From: Plantago major | Lineage: Eukaryota; Streptophyta; Magnoliopsida; Lamiales; Plantaginaceae | Assembly (NCBI GenBank): GCA_026545765.1 | Contig: CM048842.1 | Span: 26,512,667 to 26,576,666 of the forward strand | Length of the DNA stretch: 64,000 bases | Direction: 5' to 3' | Shown here: piece by piece, positions 21,638-34,277 of the stretch | How the letters are laid out: each line of letters opens with the position of its first letter | Position numbering within the stretch: the first letter of the stretch is position 1 | Program-made: the position numbers and the translations under genes | The notes under the pieces: model-generated | What the model was told of the DNA's origin: nothing | The model's database searches: none | The model's input: the letters and a program-made list of their open reading frames with translations, nothing else

Positions 21638-21843
21638 ACTGAGACAGGAACTCAGTAAGACAAAGGAAGAAAAAGAAGGGATTACATATATGGAACGGGG
21701 ATTAGATATCTGGAAGGATCCAGATATCAAAGGCAAAGGGTGAAAACACTTAGCAAAAAGGTATCTGAGACGGGTACTCAGATATCAAAGGTTGAGGGTA
21801 AAATGACTATTTGAAGATTTCTGAGACGGGTACTCAGATATCT
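21638..21843 (+). other. Hairpin cluster at the pol-ORF3 junction, copia-1
   Basis: Four inverted repeats in 206 bp. 21638-21656: ACTGAG/CTCAGT. 21705-21728: GATATCTGGA/TCCAGATATC, perfect, loop AGGA. 21760-21786: 10-bp stem with one G-T pair, loop with ACGGGTA. 21815-21843: 11-bp stem with one mismatch. The same series is in copia-2 (31665-31797). Confidence 0.8.
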
Positions 21844-22473
21844 ATGAGTTCACTTAGTGAGGGGAACACAAAAGAAGAATGTAGTACAACTTTCTGTAGT
21901 CGACAACTCTCTTGTGTTTTGTATTATTTCTATATTTGTGAAATATATGAACAGTTGCATTGAGATAGATTCAGAAAATTGTCCCCTATTCACACATAAG
22001 AAATGTGATTCAGATAGCTACTCGCCAAATTTCATCAATTAGGCACGATTATATGTAGTGATTGTGATCATTGCTGAAGAAGCAATCCAAGCCATTGATG
22101 AAATGGGTGTTCCATATTAACGGCCAAGATTAATTCTCGGTAAAATGTAGTGGACTGTAAAAACAGTTATGGCCCACTAGCATTTAATGCAAAGCAGTTT
22201 TCACCCATGCCACTCTGCATGTACACAGATACATATACACAAAATTAATTTGTGTGTATATGTCTGTTGAATATACGTTGCTATATGTATATATAGGATT
22301 TTGGCAAAATAAATCACTTTCGCCTAATCCAACATTCACACTTACACAGAAATAGCAAAAACCTTTCAAAGATTTCAGCAAATCTCTGTTCTTCACTTAG
22401 TTATTCTGCAAAGAATGACTAAACTCACACTCTAATCTCTTTCTGCCTTTCAAAAATTTCACTATTTAAAGAG
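21844..22473 (+). other. Spacer upstream of ORF3, copia-1
   Basis: No gene. It contains a TATA-like stretch TATATATAG at 22288-22296, 178 bp before the ORF3 ATG. The same stretch (CTATATATATAGG, 32247-32259) is in copia-2. This could be an internal promoter or just AT-rich spacer. Confidence 0.4.
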
Positions 22474-23208
22474 ATGGCTACAAAACGTGCTTCTACCCAG
22501 AAATCCTGTGTTACTACCTGCATCACTGAAAAAGCACCAGTGTTGGTTATCACGAACAATCGGTTGGTAGGAGACTTCAATCCTGACCATTGGACTTCAA
22601 ATCACAGGATGATTTGGGGTGGTTCCATGGTGGAGGAATACCTAGTTGCTGCTATTGAAAACCAGGCTGATAGGAAGGTAATCCTTTTGAACTTAACAAC
22701 TTTATGTGAGTTGTTTGAACTTCAAAATCTTGGAAATGATTTTGAAATAAACACCAAGGATGATGATCTCCTTGAAGGTGTGATCTCCTTGAAGGTGTGA
22801 AATAAACACCAAGGATGTGTGTGATCTTGAAAAATCAGATACACTGATCGACTTCAAGCCTGCTGACATTAGAACTAGACATCTGTTGGTTCACTAGGAT
22901 GTGTTGGCATGCATTGTTGACAGATCCTTTGATAGTCTACAAGGAGGTGCCGACCATATAAGGCATGAACGCTGGATGATGATGTTCTTGTTGAATCAAC
23001 AAAACAAAAGGCTGGAAAACCCATTCAACCGGGGAAAGTATGCCTTCATGAAGTTTGTGAAGAAGCTACAAGGCTTTAAGCCTAAGATCGTCAAGGGCCT
23101 TGCTAAGCCAAAAGCCATAGTGAGCTTTAGAGTAAAGATATGCTTTTTTTGGGAGAAGATTGGCATTGAGCTCAGAGAGAAGGCTGACATAGCCAACAGT
23201 AACCTGCT

Positions 23209-23992
23209 TGATGTGCTCAAATTACTACTTAGAAAACAAGTAGAAAGCAGTCGTCGTAAATAGACTATGCTAACCACAAGGTCGATCGCTAAGGAATCAA
23301 TTAGGCAATCACAACGATTGAAGGCGAACAGTCACTTGTGAAAATAATTTGATTGGTTTGTTTTAATACTTCTAATAACTAGAAAACAGATAAAGTAAAT
23401 AGACAGTTGATGACAATGAGAGAAGATGAACACAGTAGTAATGATCAAGTAATGCTCATTTGCTCTAGGGATACGTTCATACTGTCACACGGTCGGTGTA
23501 CAAAAAAACTATCAATCCAATTCAATCAAACGTTATTTGAAAATCTTCGAACTAGAGTAATCGTGGGTCGTCAACGACGATCCTTAACCAAAACATTTTA
23601 GAGAAATTTGATTATTGTACGAGAACACTAGTCCTCGTAAATAAAATGAAAAGGCTCGGTGAGGAAGTCGAAGATGTTTGGATTGAAGGGTTTTTACGAA
23701 AATATTTGCACGAGCCTAACCTATATGAACGAATCCTAACCCTAGAAGCGAATGCGCAATCACCGTCACATCACTACCGTGTTCAGAGAGATTTAGCTAC
23801 TCATAATAGAAGCAAGAATCAAAGACTTCAAAGTATTAAATATGATAAACGCATACATGATGATAATCGCACGCAAGCTCATACAATTCGATAAACAATA
23901 ACAACATAAATCGGAGATAAACGATAGAGAATTATCAAATATTGCCAGGAATTCGATATCAATCCTTCAACAATGATGAAAACCAAGCTCCA
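23209..23992 (-). repeat. Solo LTR X1, part next to copia-1 left flank
   Basis: Starts TGATGTGCTCAAATT directly after CTGCT (23204-23208) and ends where copia-2 inserted. The other part is 39994-40476, after which CTGCT (40477-40481) repeats: a perfect 5-bp target duplication around a roughly 1.27-kb LTR. The reverse complement starts TGATGAGACT and ends GAGCACATCA, like LTR A, so X lies on the minus strand and is a relative of A. It carries the TTAGCTACTCATA box at 23793-23805. Confidence 0.85.
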
Positions 23993-25623
23993 TGTTAGGA
24001 ATATCTGTTTAGATTTTGATCAGCAACCTAATGACTTATCTTAGCTCAGAAATGTGGTTAGTACTCTTGGTTCATTTGAACACTGTAAAAGAGGAAAATC
24101 ACTAAGTATGTTAGTCTAGCAGATCTTGTATAGGATGTTAGGTCTCTGAATGTAATTTTTATATCTTTGAAGAAGACCAAGAAGAAGGCATCCAGCAGGA
24201 GAGTTCAACAAATTTTGAAGATTTGAAGACTGCACAAGATTGCTGAAGACGAAGGTCATCAGATACCTATGTCCAGATATCTTTGATAAACAAGTGTTGC
24301 TCAATAAGAAGTTTTGCAAAAAGATATCTGAGAACACAAGGTTTCTGAACAAGGAAAAGTGCCCATAGATATCTACACTCAGATATCCTGGATAAAACTA
24401 TGTTTCTGGGAAATAATATTTCAACAGGTATCTGGAGATGTGAAGGTTTCTGGAAGGGACATGCAATGCTTCAGAAAGCGTGCATAGTTCCATTGGCACT
24501 ACAGAACAAAAATAGTACAATGCAATAAATGCGCAGACAGAGACATCTGAACAAAAGAGGAAATCTCTGAAAAGATACAACGTCTTCTGCAGTACTATTT
24601 ACAGATATCAATAGTTTGAATTTCATTAAGCCTAACGGATACTATTCAAATGGCATGATTTTCAACTATTAATATCACCACTTAGAATGCTTGAAAAACA
24701 CACCTTGAACTTACACACTGAACACACCAAGAACTTACATCGACGAACTCATTCAAGCATACAAGCCTTCAACCTACTTACTTTAGCTTACAGTTGCGAC
24801 TAAGCTCTTGAATTCTAAGTAGCACGAAAGTTCTAAGTGTCCTGATTCTTAACAAGCATTGTTATCTGTGACGGAGTTGAATCAAATGATCAAGTATCTA
24901 AGTTTCATTCTCCATAACATTTAACATAGACTTGGGTCAGTAAGGAACATATCACCACACATTGTGAAGTGTGTTAAGTGATTCTTGTTCTATCAAGTAT
25001 TCTTACATAACTGAGAAATTTATAAAGACTACTCACCTGACAAACTACCTTAACCAACACCTTAAACGGCGTGGAGTACAGGAAGTACTTAGTTTGGGAA
25101 ACTAAGGAATAACTCCAAGGTTACTGAGCATAGAAAGTACTTAGTTTGGGAAACTGAGGAATAGCTCAAAGGTTTCTAAGTACAGGAAGTACTTGGCTGA
25201 GAAAGCCGAGGAATAACTCAGGGGGAAGACTTGGTTGGGAACCTAGTGTATTTAGGAATTGAGAGAAGATATTTGTAAGGTGAACTCAATTATCTGTCTT
25301 AGTGGATTCTAGGTCTGAGAAAGGCCGAAGTGGATTAGTTGAAGGATTACGCCACCTTCAGATACCACTATAAAGATCAGTGTTATTTACTTTCTGCAAT
25401 TTATTACTTGCTTTATTTACCTTGCTGAGTATTTACACATATCTTGCTGAGCACGTGCACTTATCACAGAAAAATTTTCCGCTCTCTGAAATTAAGTATC
25501 AGATATCTTCACAGATATCTGAGAAATTGTGTTTATCGACAAAACTTGTAAAAGACTATTCACCCGCCCACCCCCCCCCCCCCCCCTTCTAGTCTTTTCC
25601 CTTTGCCGTTATCTGGACCAACA
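23993..25623 (+). repeat. 5' LTR of copia-2
   Basis: TGTTAGGAATATCTG...GGACCAACA, 1,631 bp. Rich in AGATATCTGAG-type words. A poly-C run at 25571-25586 lies in the loop of an AAAAGACT/AGTCTTTT hairpin (25550-25598). TATA region degraded (TATTAATATC near 24665). Confidence 0.95.
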
Positions 25624-25625
25624 AG

Positions 25626-25640
25626 TGGTATCAGAGCAGG
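25626..25640 (+). promoter_or_regulatory. Primer binding site of copia-2
   Basis: TGGTATCAGAGCAGG, two bases after the LTR end. It matches the complement of the 3' end of plant initiator Met tRNA, the standard copia primer. Confidence 0.95.
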
Positions 25641-25741
25641 AGGTTCCCAAGCCTTCTGCACTGAACCTAGATCCCAGATAAATGCCCACTAATTGTTTTT
25701 CACCTACACTTGATTTGTCTATTTAGTGTGTTTGCTGCAGG

Positions 25742-28270
25742 ATGACTTTAAGTGACGCTCCAATTCTCAAGACAAAGAATTATGAGAAATGGAAGAACGA
25801 CATGATGCTCCTCCTAGAAGCCATCAGTGACGAAATGATCGAAGTAATAAAAAATGGCCCCATAATCATTCAACAACTCAAGCAGGTCATGGAGGTTTCT
25901 AATGGTAGAGACAGAGTTCCCACTAATGAAGAACCAAGTAGTGGTTCCTCACAAACAGGTGCTACAACCAGTGGAAGACCTACTGGTCAAATTGTTTATG
26001 AGCCAAAGCCCAGAGAGCTCTGGACAACGGAAGATGCCAAGAGAAATTGACTAGATGGTCAGGCTTGCAACACCATCATATGTTCCACTCCAGAGCACAT
26101 ACAGTGTAAACTGTGGGGGTGCAAAAACGGCGAAAGTGGCCTGGCAACTGATTGAAGAAATCTGTGCCGGCACTGAGAAAACAAAGGAAAATAAGTTCGA
26201 AGTTTTGAAGCTTAAATTCCAAAACTTTAAACAAGGTCCCACTGAGACTCTTGAAGAACTAGATTTCCGATTTACAACACTGATGAGTGAAATGGCTGCA
26301 CTTGGTGAAAGTGAGAGATACTCTAACTCTGAAAAGGTTAGGACTATCGTGAGAAGCTTGAATCAAAACTGGGAACACACTCAGTATTTTTATTTCAACC
26401 AAGAAATGCCAAATATCACTCCAGTATAACTCTTTTCCCACTTAGCTACTATCAACTATGAAACTACTCAGAGAGAACAAACAATTGCTGAGAAAGTTCA
26501 CAATGTTGCTTTAGTAACACAAGGTACTTCTGAAAAGAAGGATACCAAGGAAATGACTGAGGAAGATGCTCTTGCTGTAAAGCAAATGAGAAAATATGTC
26601 AGTCGGGAGAATGAGAGAAGAAAAGCTAAAGAGAAGCTGAAAAAGCATCTAGGCTCAAACTATCACCAGTACAAGAATATGCAGCTGTCAAGCTCGCTGA
26701 ACAAACCGACTCAGCAAGCATCTAGTACTGAGGAAGCAGAAATCAAAAACGATATCTGTTTATATTGTCAGAAACCTGGTCATTTTAAAAGAGACTGTCC
26801 TGTTTTCAATAAGCTAAAGACTGGTGACAAGAAAGATAGAAGAAACTTCAAGAGAGATCAGAGAGCTTTGCTCACTGAAGAAAGGAAAAAGATTCAAATC
26901 CAACTGGATGCTCTCGATATTGAGTCAGAATCTGAGGAAGAAGACTCAGATGACTCCAAACTACCTTCTCCAGAATTATGTGGCATCACTCATGAACTAG
27001 TTAACTTTGGTCAAAAGAAAAGGGAATTATGTGGGGTTGTTGAGGATATCTATCCAGATTGCTCCAACATTGAGCCTTGCCTAATGGCTGACAAGGTAAC
27101 CAAAATTTCTCAATTCATAAATTATGAGAGTGATGAGGAAGAAATCAGAGATTTAGAATATTTCAGAAGAGAACTTGATCTCTACAAAAGGGAATCCGAG
27201 CTAGAGCCGACATTCTTGAAGAAGAAAAGAATTCTCTTGAGAAGGAAAATTCACAATTACTCAAAGTATCTGAGAAAAGGATGCTGAAAATGCATTTCTC
27301 AAAGCACAGATATCTGAAATGGAGAAGTTACACAGAAAGGCAATGGATATACTCCAAAAGGAAAATAAAGATCTTCTTTCTGAAAATGAGGAACTCAAGA
27401 AGAAAGAATTATATTTTCAATCCTATGCCAAAGCTAGTGACACTCTTACTGAAGTGCACTCTTATTTAAGAGACCCTTAAGAAAAGGGAGGACTTGGGCT
27501 GGACACACAAACAAATAGCTCAACTAATCTGAATAAGAGTGACGAAAGAATAACGTTTGTTAGTGCTCAGCAAAATGGTTCTCGAATAACCTACAACATT
27601 GGTCAGAAATCTAAGGTTGTTGACAAAGGAAAGGCAGTCGCGATCAAACCTTTGTAGGAAAAACAAGTCCAAAAGAAAACTGTTGGGAATATTTCAGTAA
27701 AGAAACATAACACTGAAAAGTGTAATCACCCACAGTGCTATGTCTCTGTGAAAGGAAAAATTGCAGGAGCAGGCAAATTTTACAACATCACGTTTTCTGG
27801 AAAGAAAGACGTTCCAGAGACCAGCTAAGCTGCTGAGAAAAGAACTCAGACAACACCAGGTGCTCGAAATGGTATTAGCTATAAAGCCATCGAGAAACAA
27901 CTCGCTCATGAGTACAAACAAGATCAAAATCGATGGATAAAAGCCAGGATTGCACATAGCAATCATCAGAAGTGGAAGAAAGAACAGGTTACGACCACTC
28001 TGAATGCCAGGGCTAGAAGAAATCTGGCAAGGAAAGCTAAGTTTGATGAAAAGCAGACTCAACAATCTGACAGGTATTTGAAAGTACCACGAGGAGCACC
28101 AAGGAACACACCAAGAAGGAAAATAGCTTTAAATGATAATGACACTAATCATTTAATTCCTCCTTATGTTCCAACAAGACAAAAGAATACCCCAAGGAAG
28201 CTCATTCAGAAATGGATTCCTACAGGGAGATTCTTTAGTCCAGAAGGTTCCATTATTGTAATGAGAGCCT
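25742..28270 (+). pseudogene. Gag region of copia-2
   Basis: Starts at the ATG at 25742. The first segment holds the KNYEKWKNDMMLLLEA motif typical of copia Gag N-termini. A TGA at 26048 and a frame change lead to the UBN2-like capsid region (26055-26429), with ETLEELDFRFTTLMSEM. A second frame break precedes 26553-27287, which contains an intact CCHC knuckle (CLYCQKPGHFKRDC, codons 26757-26798) and acidic stretches. The remaining region to 28270 is charged, partly coiled-coil-like and broken by several stops. Gag would form the particle and bind RNA. The long region between knuckle and protease fits the large Gag of SIRE-type elements. Confidence 0.8.
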
Positions 28271-28290
28271 AACTCCATATTTCCTGTCTT

Positions 28291-31200
28291 GTGCAGAACA
28301 CTCTGAGGAAGAACCCGAAGTGGCATTTTGATAGTGGGTGTGGGAAGCACATGACAGGAGACAAATCAAATCGGATGAACTACAGAAAATGCGATAAAGG
28401 ACCAATTATTAGATTTGCTGGAGGAGATGAAAATCCAACCATAGGTTTTGGCAATCTGAAGTTTGGAGCTATTACAATCTCTGAATTACTACATGTAAAG
28501 GGAATGAAATATAATATCCTAAGCATGAGTCGATTGGTAGACAAAGGGTACACTGTCAAGATCAAGTCAAAACTATGCAAAGTAATTGACAATGCGTCAA
28601 AGCAGACAGTCTTGGTTGCTAGGCGAAAAGGAAATCTTTATGTTGCTGATTGGGCATCTGCCACAACTGAAGAATGTCTCATGGTGAGTCAATCTAGCCA
28701 CACTGAAGAAAACTGGCTATGGCATAAAAGAATGTGTCACTTGAACTTCAAAACTCTGAACAAGCTAGCCAAGAAAGAATTGGTGGTTGGTTTACCCAAA
28801 ATGGTACATAGAAAAGATGGTATATGCTCAGCTTGCCAAATGGGAAAATAATCCAAAACATCTTTCAAGTCTAAAACTAGACACTCCAGTGAAAGGCCAC
28901 TGCAAATGTTACATATGGATCTTTTTGAATCCTCTGTAACTAGTTATGCAAGAAAGAAGTATGGTCTGGTTGTTGTTGATAATTACTCTAGATTCACTTG
29001 AGTTGTATTTCTCAAACATAAATCTGATGCAAGGGTTGAGATACCCAACTTGCTGAATAAGCTTCAAGTCATGAAAACTGACAAGGTATCTGTAATCAGA
29101 ACATACCATGGTACTGAGTTTGTGAACCAGTACATAAAAGAGTTTTGTACCTGCAAATGTATACAACATCAACTATCTTTATTAAGGACACCACAACAAA
29201 ATGGTGTTGCTGAAAGGAAGAATAGGACACTAAAAGAAGCAGCAAGAACAATGCTTGCTGACACTGAAATAAGTGAAATCTATTGGGTTGAAGTTGTTAA
29301 CACAGCCTGCTACACTCAAAATAGATGTTTGATTAACAAACACCATGACAAAACTCCTTATGAACTTTTGATTGGTAGACCCCCTAGTATCAAACATCTA
29401 AGGGTGTTTGGCTGCAGATGTTTTGTTCTTAACAATGGAAAAGAATACTTGAGAACATTTCAACCAAAAGCAGATGAAGGAGTATTTCTTTGTTATTCTC
29501 TGAATAGCAAAGCCTACAGAATCTACAACAAAAGAACGCAAAAGATTAAAGAATCTGCTCATGTTGTCTTCTACGAAGGAAACAAGAAAGTACTCTTGAA
29601 TGAAGAACTCTCAGATAGGTTCAAAGAACTATTGACTAAAGATTCTGAAGAAGAATCCTCAAAAGAAAACAACTCTATCATTCACTTAGACGATGAATCT
29701 GACGATGAAAAGCAATCATTGCTTAGTAACAACCAGATGCCTCTAAGACATGATTAAGAATTTTCTATGAGAATTCCAGAAATGGAACAGGTTACTGAGA
29801 ACCTTCATCATGAAGAGGTTTCTGAGAATGAGATTGCTGTAAATCAAATTCCAGATATCTCTAACACTGAAAAAGTGTCAGATATCCATGGCATTTCCCA
29901 TGTGCCAGATATCTCAGATACTACACAAGTATCCTATCAAGATCATATTGATTCACATTCAGATCAAAATGATATTGATCCTACTAGTTCAAAACCCATT
30001 ATGAAATGGATAAGAAATCATCCTACCAAGGATGTGATCGGTCCTTTAGACCAAGGAGTTAGAACTAGGAGAGCAATTGATGACTCTCTTTATGGATGTT
30101 TCATCTCAAATATTGAACCTAAAACTATAGAAGAAGCATTGAAGGATCAAGATTGGATCTCTGCAATGCAAGAAGAGTTGGATCAATTTGAGAGAAACAA
30201 AGTCTGGAAATTGGTTCCATTTGTTGACGGAATATCTGTAATTGGAACCAAGTGGGTTTTCAGAAATAAAATGAATGAGTCTGGTGAAATAACCAGAAAC
30301 AAAGCAAGGTTGGTTGCCAAGGGATTCACCCAGACAGAAGAACTAGATTTTGACGAATCATATGCTCCAGTTCTAAGATTGGATGCAATTAGACTATTTC
30401 TAGCTTTTTGCAGCTCATAATTACTTTAAAGTTTATTAGATGGATGTTAAAAGTGCATTCCTAAATGGTGAACTTGCTAAAGAAGTCTATGTTGAACAAC
30501 CACCAGGCTTTGAGGTTTCCAGAGAAAGTAGAATGGTTTATAAGCTTCAGAAAGCTTTGTATGGACTGAAACAGGCTCCGAGAGCATGGTATGATACTTT
30601 AGCCAAATACTTGCTGGAAAGTGGCTTCAAGAAAGGAGATGTTGATAAAACACTCTTTACTTTGAACCATGAAGGGAAACTACTTCTAGTTCAAGTATAT
30701 GTTGATGACATTATATTTGGATCTAAAGACAAGCAACTTTGTGAAGACTTTGCTGAGCTCATGAAAAGTAAATCTGAGATGAGCGTGATGGGAGAATTAA
30801 ACTACTTCCTAGGATTGCAAGTCAAGCAACTTAATGATGGAATATTCATTAGTCAAACAAAGTATGCAAAGGATATGCTCAATAAGTTTAATCTAAAGCC
30901 TTCTGAAAAGAATGCTAAGATACCTATGAGCATTGGAACAAAAATGACCTATACTGAATCTGACAAGAGTGTTGAAGAACACAAGTATAGGAAATTGATT
31001 GGGTCTTACTGTACCTCACTGCAAGTAGACGTGATATTCAATATGCAGTTGGAGTGTGTGCTAGATTTCAGACAAATCCAATGCAATCACACTACAACAT
31101 TGCTATGAAAATATTAAGGTATGTAAAGGGTACTGTAGAAGTTGGATTGTGGTATCCAAAAGACAGTGGATTTAGTTTAGTTGGCTATTCTGATGCTGAC

Positions 31201-31668
31201 TATGCTGGATCATTGCTTGATAGAAAAAGCACCTCAGGAACTTGTCAATTTCTTGGTGCCAGATTAATATCATGGTTCAACAAGAAACAAAACTCAATTG
31301 CCACATCCACCACAGAGGCTGAATATATTGTTGTTGGGTGTTGTGCTTCACAAATATTGTGGATACAACAACAACTCAGAGATTATGAGATCAATGAAGA
31401 GAAAATACCGATTTTCTGTGATAACATGAGTGCTATTGCCATAACTCAGAATCCTAAGATTCATGCAAGAACAAAGCACATTGATGTTAGACACCACTTC
31501 ATTATAGACCATGTTGAAAAAGGCAATATAGAGATACTCAAGATTGGTACTGAAGACCAACTTGCAGATATCTTTACAAAGCCTTTGCAAGAAAGCAGGT
31601 TCTTAACCTTGAGACATAGTCTTGGGTTAATGGAGCTACCAAAGGAACTGAAAAGTTCTAATCTCTGA
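28291..31668 (+). pseudogene. Pol of copia-2: protease, integrase, RT, RNase H
   Basis: Protease active site WHFDSGCGKHMTG at about 28321. Pre-integrase zinc site H-x4-H...C-x2-C at 28722-28845. Integrase core 28905-29300 with HMDLF, and Glu in GVAERKN. The second catalytic Asp is Tyr (codon 29104-29106). RT spans 30000-30960 with YVDD at 30698-30709. RNase H lies at 31180-31600 with YSDADYAG, TTEAEY and FCDN. Stops at 28849 and near 29001, a TAA at 29755, a TAA near 30419, and a 1-2 nt change near 31005 shift the frame. The order IN-RT-RH marks Ty1-copia; a downstream ORF3 marks the SIRE-like group. Closest relative in the window is copia-1. Confidence 0.9.
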
Positions 31669-31797
31669 GACAGGAACTCAGTATGATTAAAAAAAAAAAA
31701 AAAGAAAGGTAAGATATCTGGAACAGGAATCCAGAATATCAATGAGAAAAGGTGAAACACATAGCAAAAAGATATCTGAGACGGGTACTCAGATATC
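31665..31797 (+). other. Hairpin cluster at the pol-ORF3 junction, copia-2
   Basis: CTGAG/CTCAG at 31665-31681. An imperfect GATATCTGG/CCAGAATATC stem at 31713-31740. A perfect 10-bp stem GATATCTGAG/CTCAGATATC at 31771-31797. The fourth hairpin of copia-1 is truncated here (TTTCTGAGACAGGTAC near 31834). An A run at 31689-31703 lies between the first two. Confidence 0.8.
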
Positions 31798-32437
31798 AAA
31801 CGATTAAAGGGTAAAATGGTTATTTGAAGATTTCTGAGACAGGTACAACTATATTCAGTCAACTACATCTCTGGTGTTTTGTATCTTTCCATTTTTATGT
31901 TAAGTTACACACAGTCTTTGAACTGACTACATAAGTCCAAAGACTGTTCCTTACTCACAGAAAAGAGATGGGATTCAGAAAGCCTTACGCCAAATTTCAT
32001 TAATTAGGCACAATTACAATTACTGATTCTGATCATTGCTGAAGAAGCAATCGTGACCCTTGATGAAATGGGCGTTTGATCTTAATAGACGAGATCAATT
32101 CTCAGTAAAATAGTGGACTGTAAAAAAACAGACGTGGCCCACTAAGCATTTAATGCAAAATGAATTTTACCCACGCCTATCTGCATTTGCACAAATACAT
32201 ATGTACGAAATCAATTTGTATGTATATGTCTGTTGAGAGTAAGATGCTATATATATAGGATTTTGGGAAAAGAAATCACTTTCGCCTAATTCAACATTCA
32301 CACTTTCACATAAATAGCAAAAACCTTTCAAAGTTTTCTGCAAATCTCTGTTCTTCGCTTAGTTATTCTGCAAAGAATCAATAAACTCACACCTTAATCT
32401 CTTTTCGATTTTCAAAAACTTTCACTATTTAAAGAGA
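31798..32437 (+). other. Spacer upstream of ORF3, copia-2
   Basis: No gene. TATA-like CTATATATATAGG at 32247-32259, as in copia-1 at 22288. The ORF3 start codon position is 32438, where ATG is mutated to ATA. Confidence 0.4.
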
Positions 32438-34277
32438 TAGCTCCAAAACGTGCTTCTAACCAGAAATCCCAAGCTACTACCTCTGGTACTGCTGAAAAGT
32501 GAGCACCAGTGTTGGTTATAACAAACAAACGGTTGACTGGAGAGTTCAATCCTGATCATTGGACTTCAAATCACAGGATGATTTGGGGTGGTGCCATGAT
32601 TGAGGAATACCTTGTAGTTGCAATAGAAAACCAGGCTGGCAGGAAGTTGGTACTTGATATGCTTGAAAAGGCACAAATCAAGGGCTTTCTATCTGCTCTT
32701 CCCAGTGGAGTCTCTTCACTGGATGTCCTGGAGTTTTACAACAACTCCACGATTATTTCCAAAGTCTCTGAAGGCACTGAGACAGTGTCTATCAAGACTA
32801 AAGTCCAAGGACAGGAAATCCTGTTGGACGAAACAGCTTTCTGTGAGCTGTTTGAACTTCAAAATCTTGGAAAGGATTTTGAAATTGACACCAAGGATGA
32901 AGATATCCTTGAGGGTGTCAAAAAGCTCTACAGTGATGTGTGTGATCTTGACAAGCCAGACACACCCATCGACTTCAAAGTTGCTGACATGAGAACCAGA
33001 TATTTGTTGGTTCACTGGGATGTGTTGGCATGTATCCTTCATAGATGCTTTAATGGTCTACAAGGAGGAGCTGGCCAGATAAGCCAAGAATGTTGGATGA
33101 TGATGTTTTTGTTGAATCAACAAAATAAAAGGCTGGAAAACCCTTTTAATTGGGGGAAGTACGCCTTCATGAAATTAGTGAAGAAAATACAAGGCTTTGA
33201 GCCTAAAATCGTTAAGGGCCTAGCTGTGCCAAAAGCCACAGTAAGCTATGGACTTAAGATTTGCTACTTACCGGAGTGCCTTGGCATTGAGCTTAGAGAG
33301 ACGGCAGATATTGCAATAGTAACCTACTCTACAAATATGAGTAGACAAACATGATGAAAAAGGTTACTGCATCTCAGAAAGGTTCCAAAAAATGAAAGAC
33401 TAATGAGGTATCTGAGGGTTCCGTTGCGACCAAAAAGCTCAGAACTTCACGAAAGAAGTCTGCTGGCAAATCAGTAGACATATCCATTGTGGATGTCGAC
33501 TCTCAGATATCTGTCGCCACTGCTGATGAACTCATAAATTAAGATGAACTCATCAATGCTGCTAAGACCACAGCTGATGAACTCATCAATGCTGCAGAGT
33601 GCCTTGCTAATGAATTTATCAATGTTGATAAAAGCAGTGAGAAACTTCAAACTCTCTCTGCAGAAGCAGCAAGGATTGTTGATAATTCAGTCCCAGATTT
33701 CGATGAGGAATCTGAAGATGAGGGGGAAGCAATAATCCCCAAGGTTGCTGAAAGAGCAACTACTATTTCAAAGGTTGCTGAAGAAGCAACTGTGTCCAAG
33801 GTCACTAGACAAAACACACCATCAGAGCAAGTAACACTTAAGCATATTGAAGATGCTCTGATGAGTGGCAACTTAGTGTTGGAGGATACTGCCATTCCCT
33901 CAACACTTAAGTCTGTCTCAAGCAGATCTGGATAGGCCCCATACAACATCACCTTCTTCATCCAGATCAGAATCACCACACCAACCACAACAGCCGATAG
34001 TGGATGCTGTTGAGATGATACTTGAGTTCTGACATGAGATACCAAAGATCTTTCCTTCTTAAGAAAATCACCAAAAGAACAGGTTCCCCAGCTCAATGAG
34101 AGGGATCAAACTGAGGCATCTGCTCAGAATGATCAACCAGGGGAGGCAACTGAGTTGCACACTCAGGAAAGGTCTGAAGTACCTGAAACTTCAAACAAAG
34201 AAGCTGAAATGGAACAAAAAGACCAAAGCATAGAAGGTTCACAAGTTCCAAAGACCAATCAGCCTGACACTGCTCAG

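Noticed and set aside
22474-23208. ORF3 as a true viral envelope gene
   Set aside because: No signal peptide, furin-like site or membrane segment could be seen; only the position is envelope-like.
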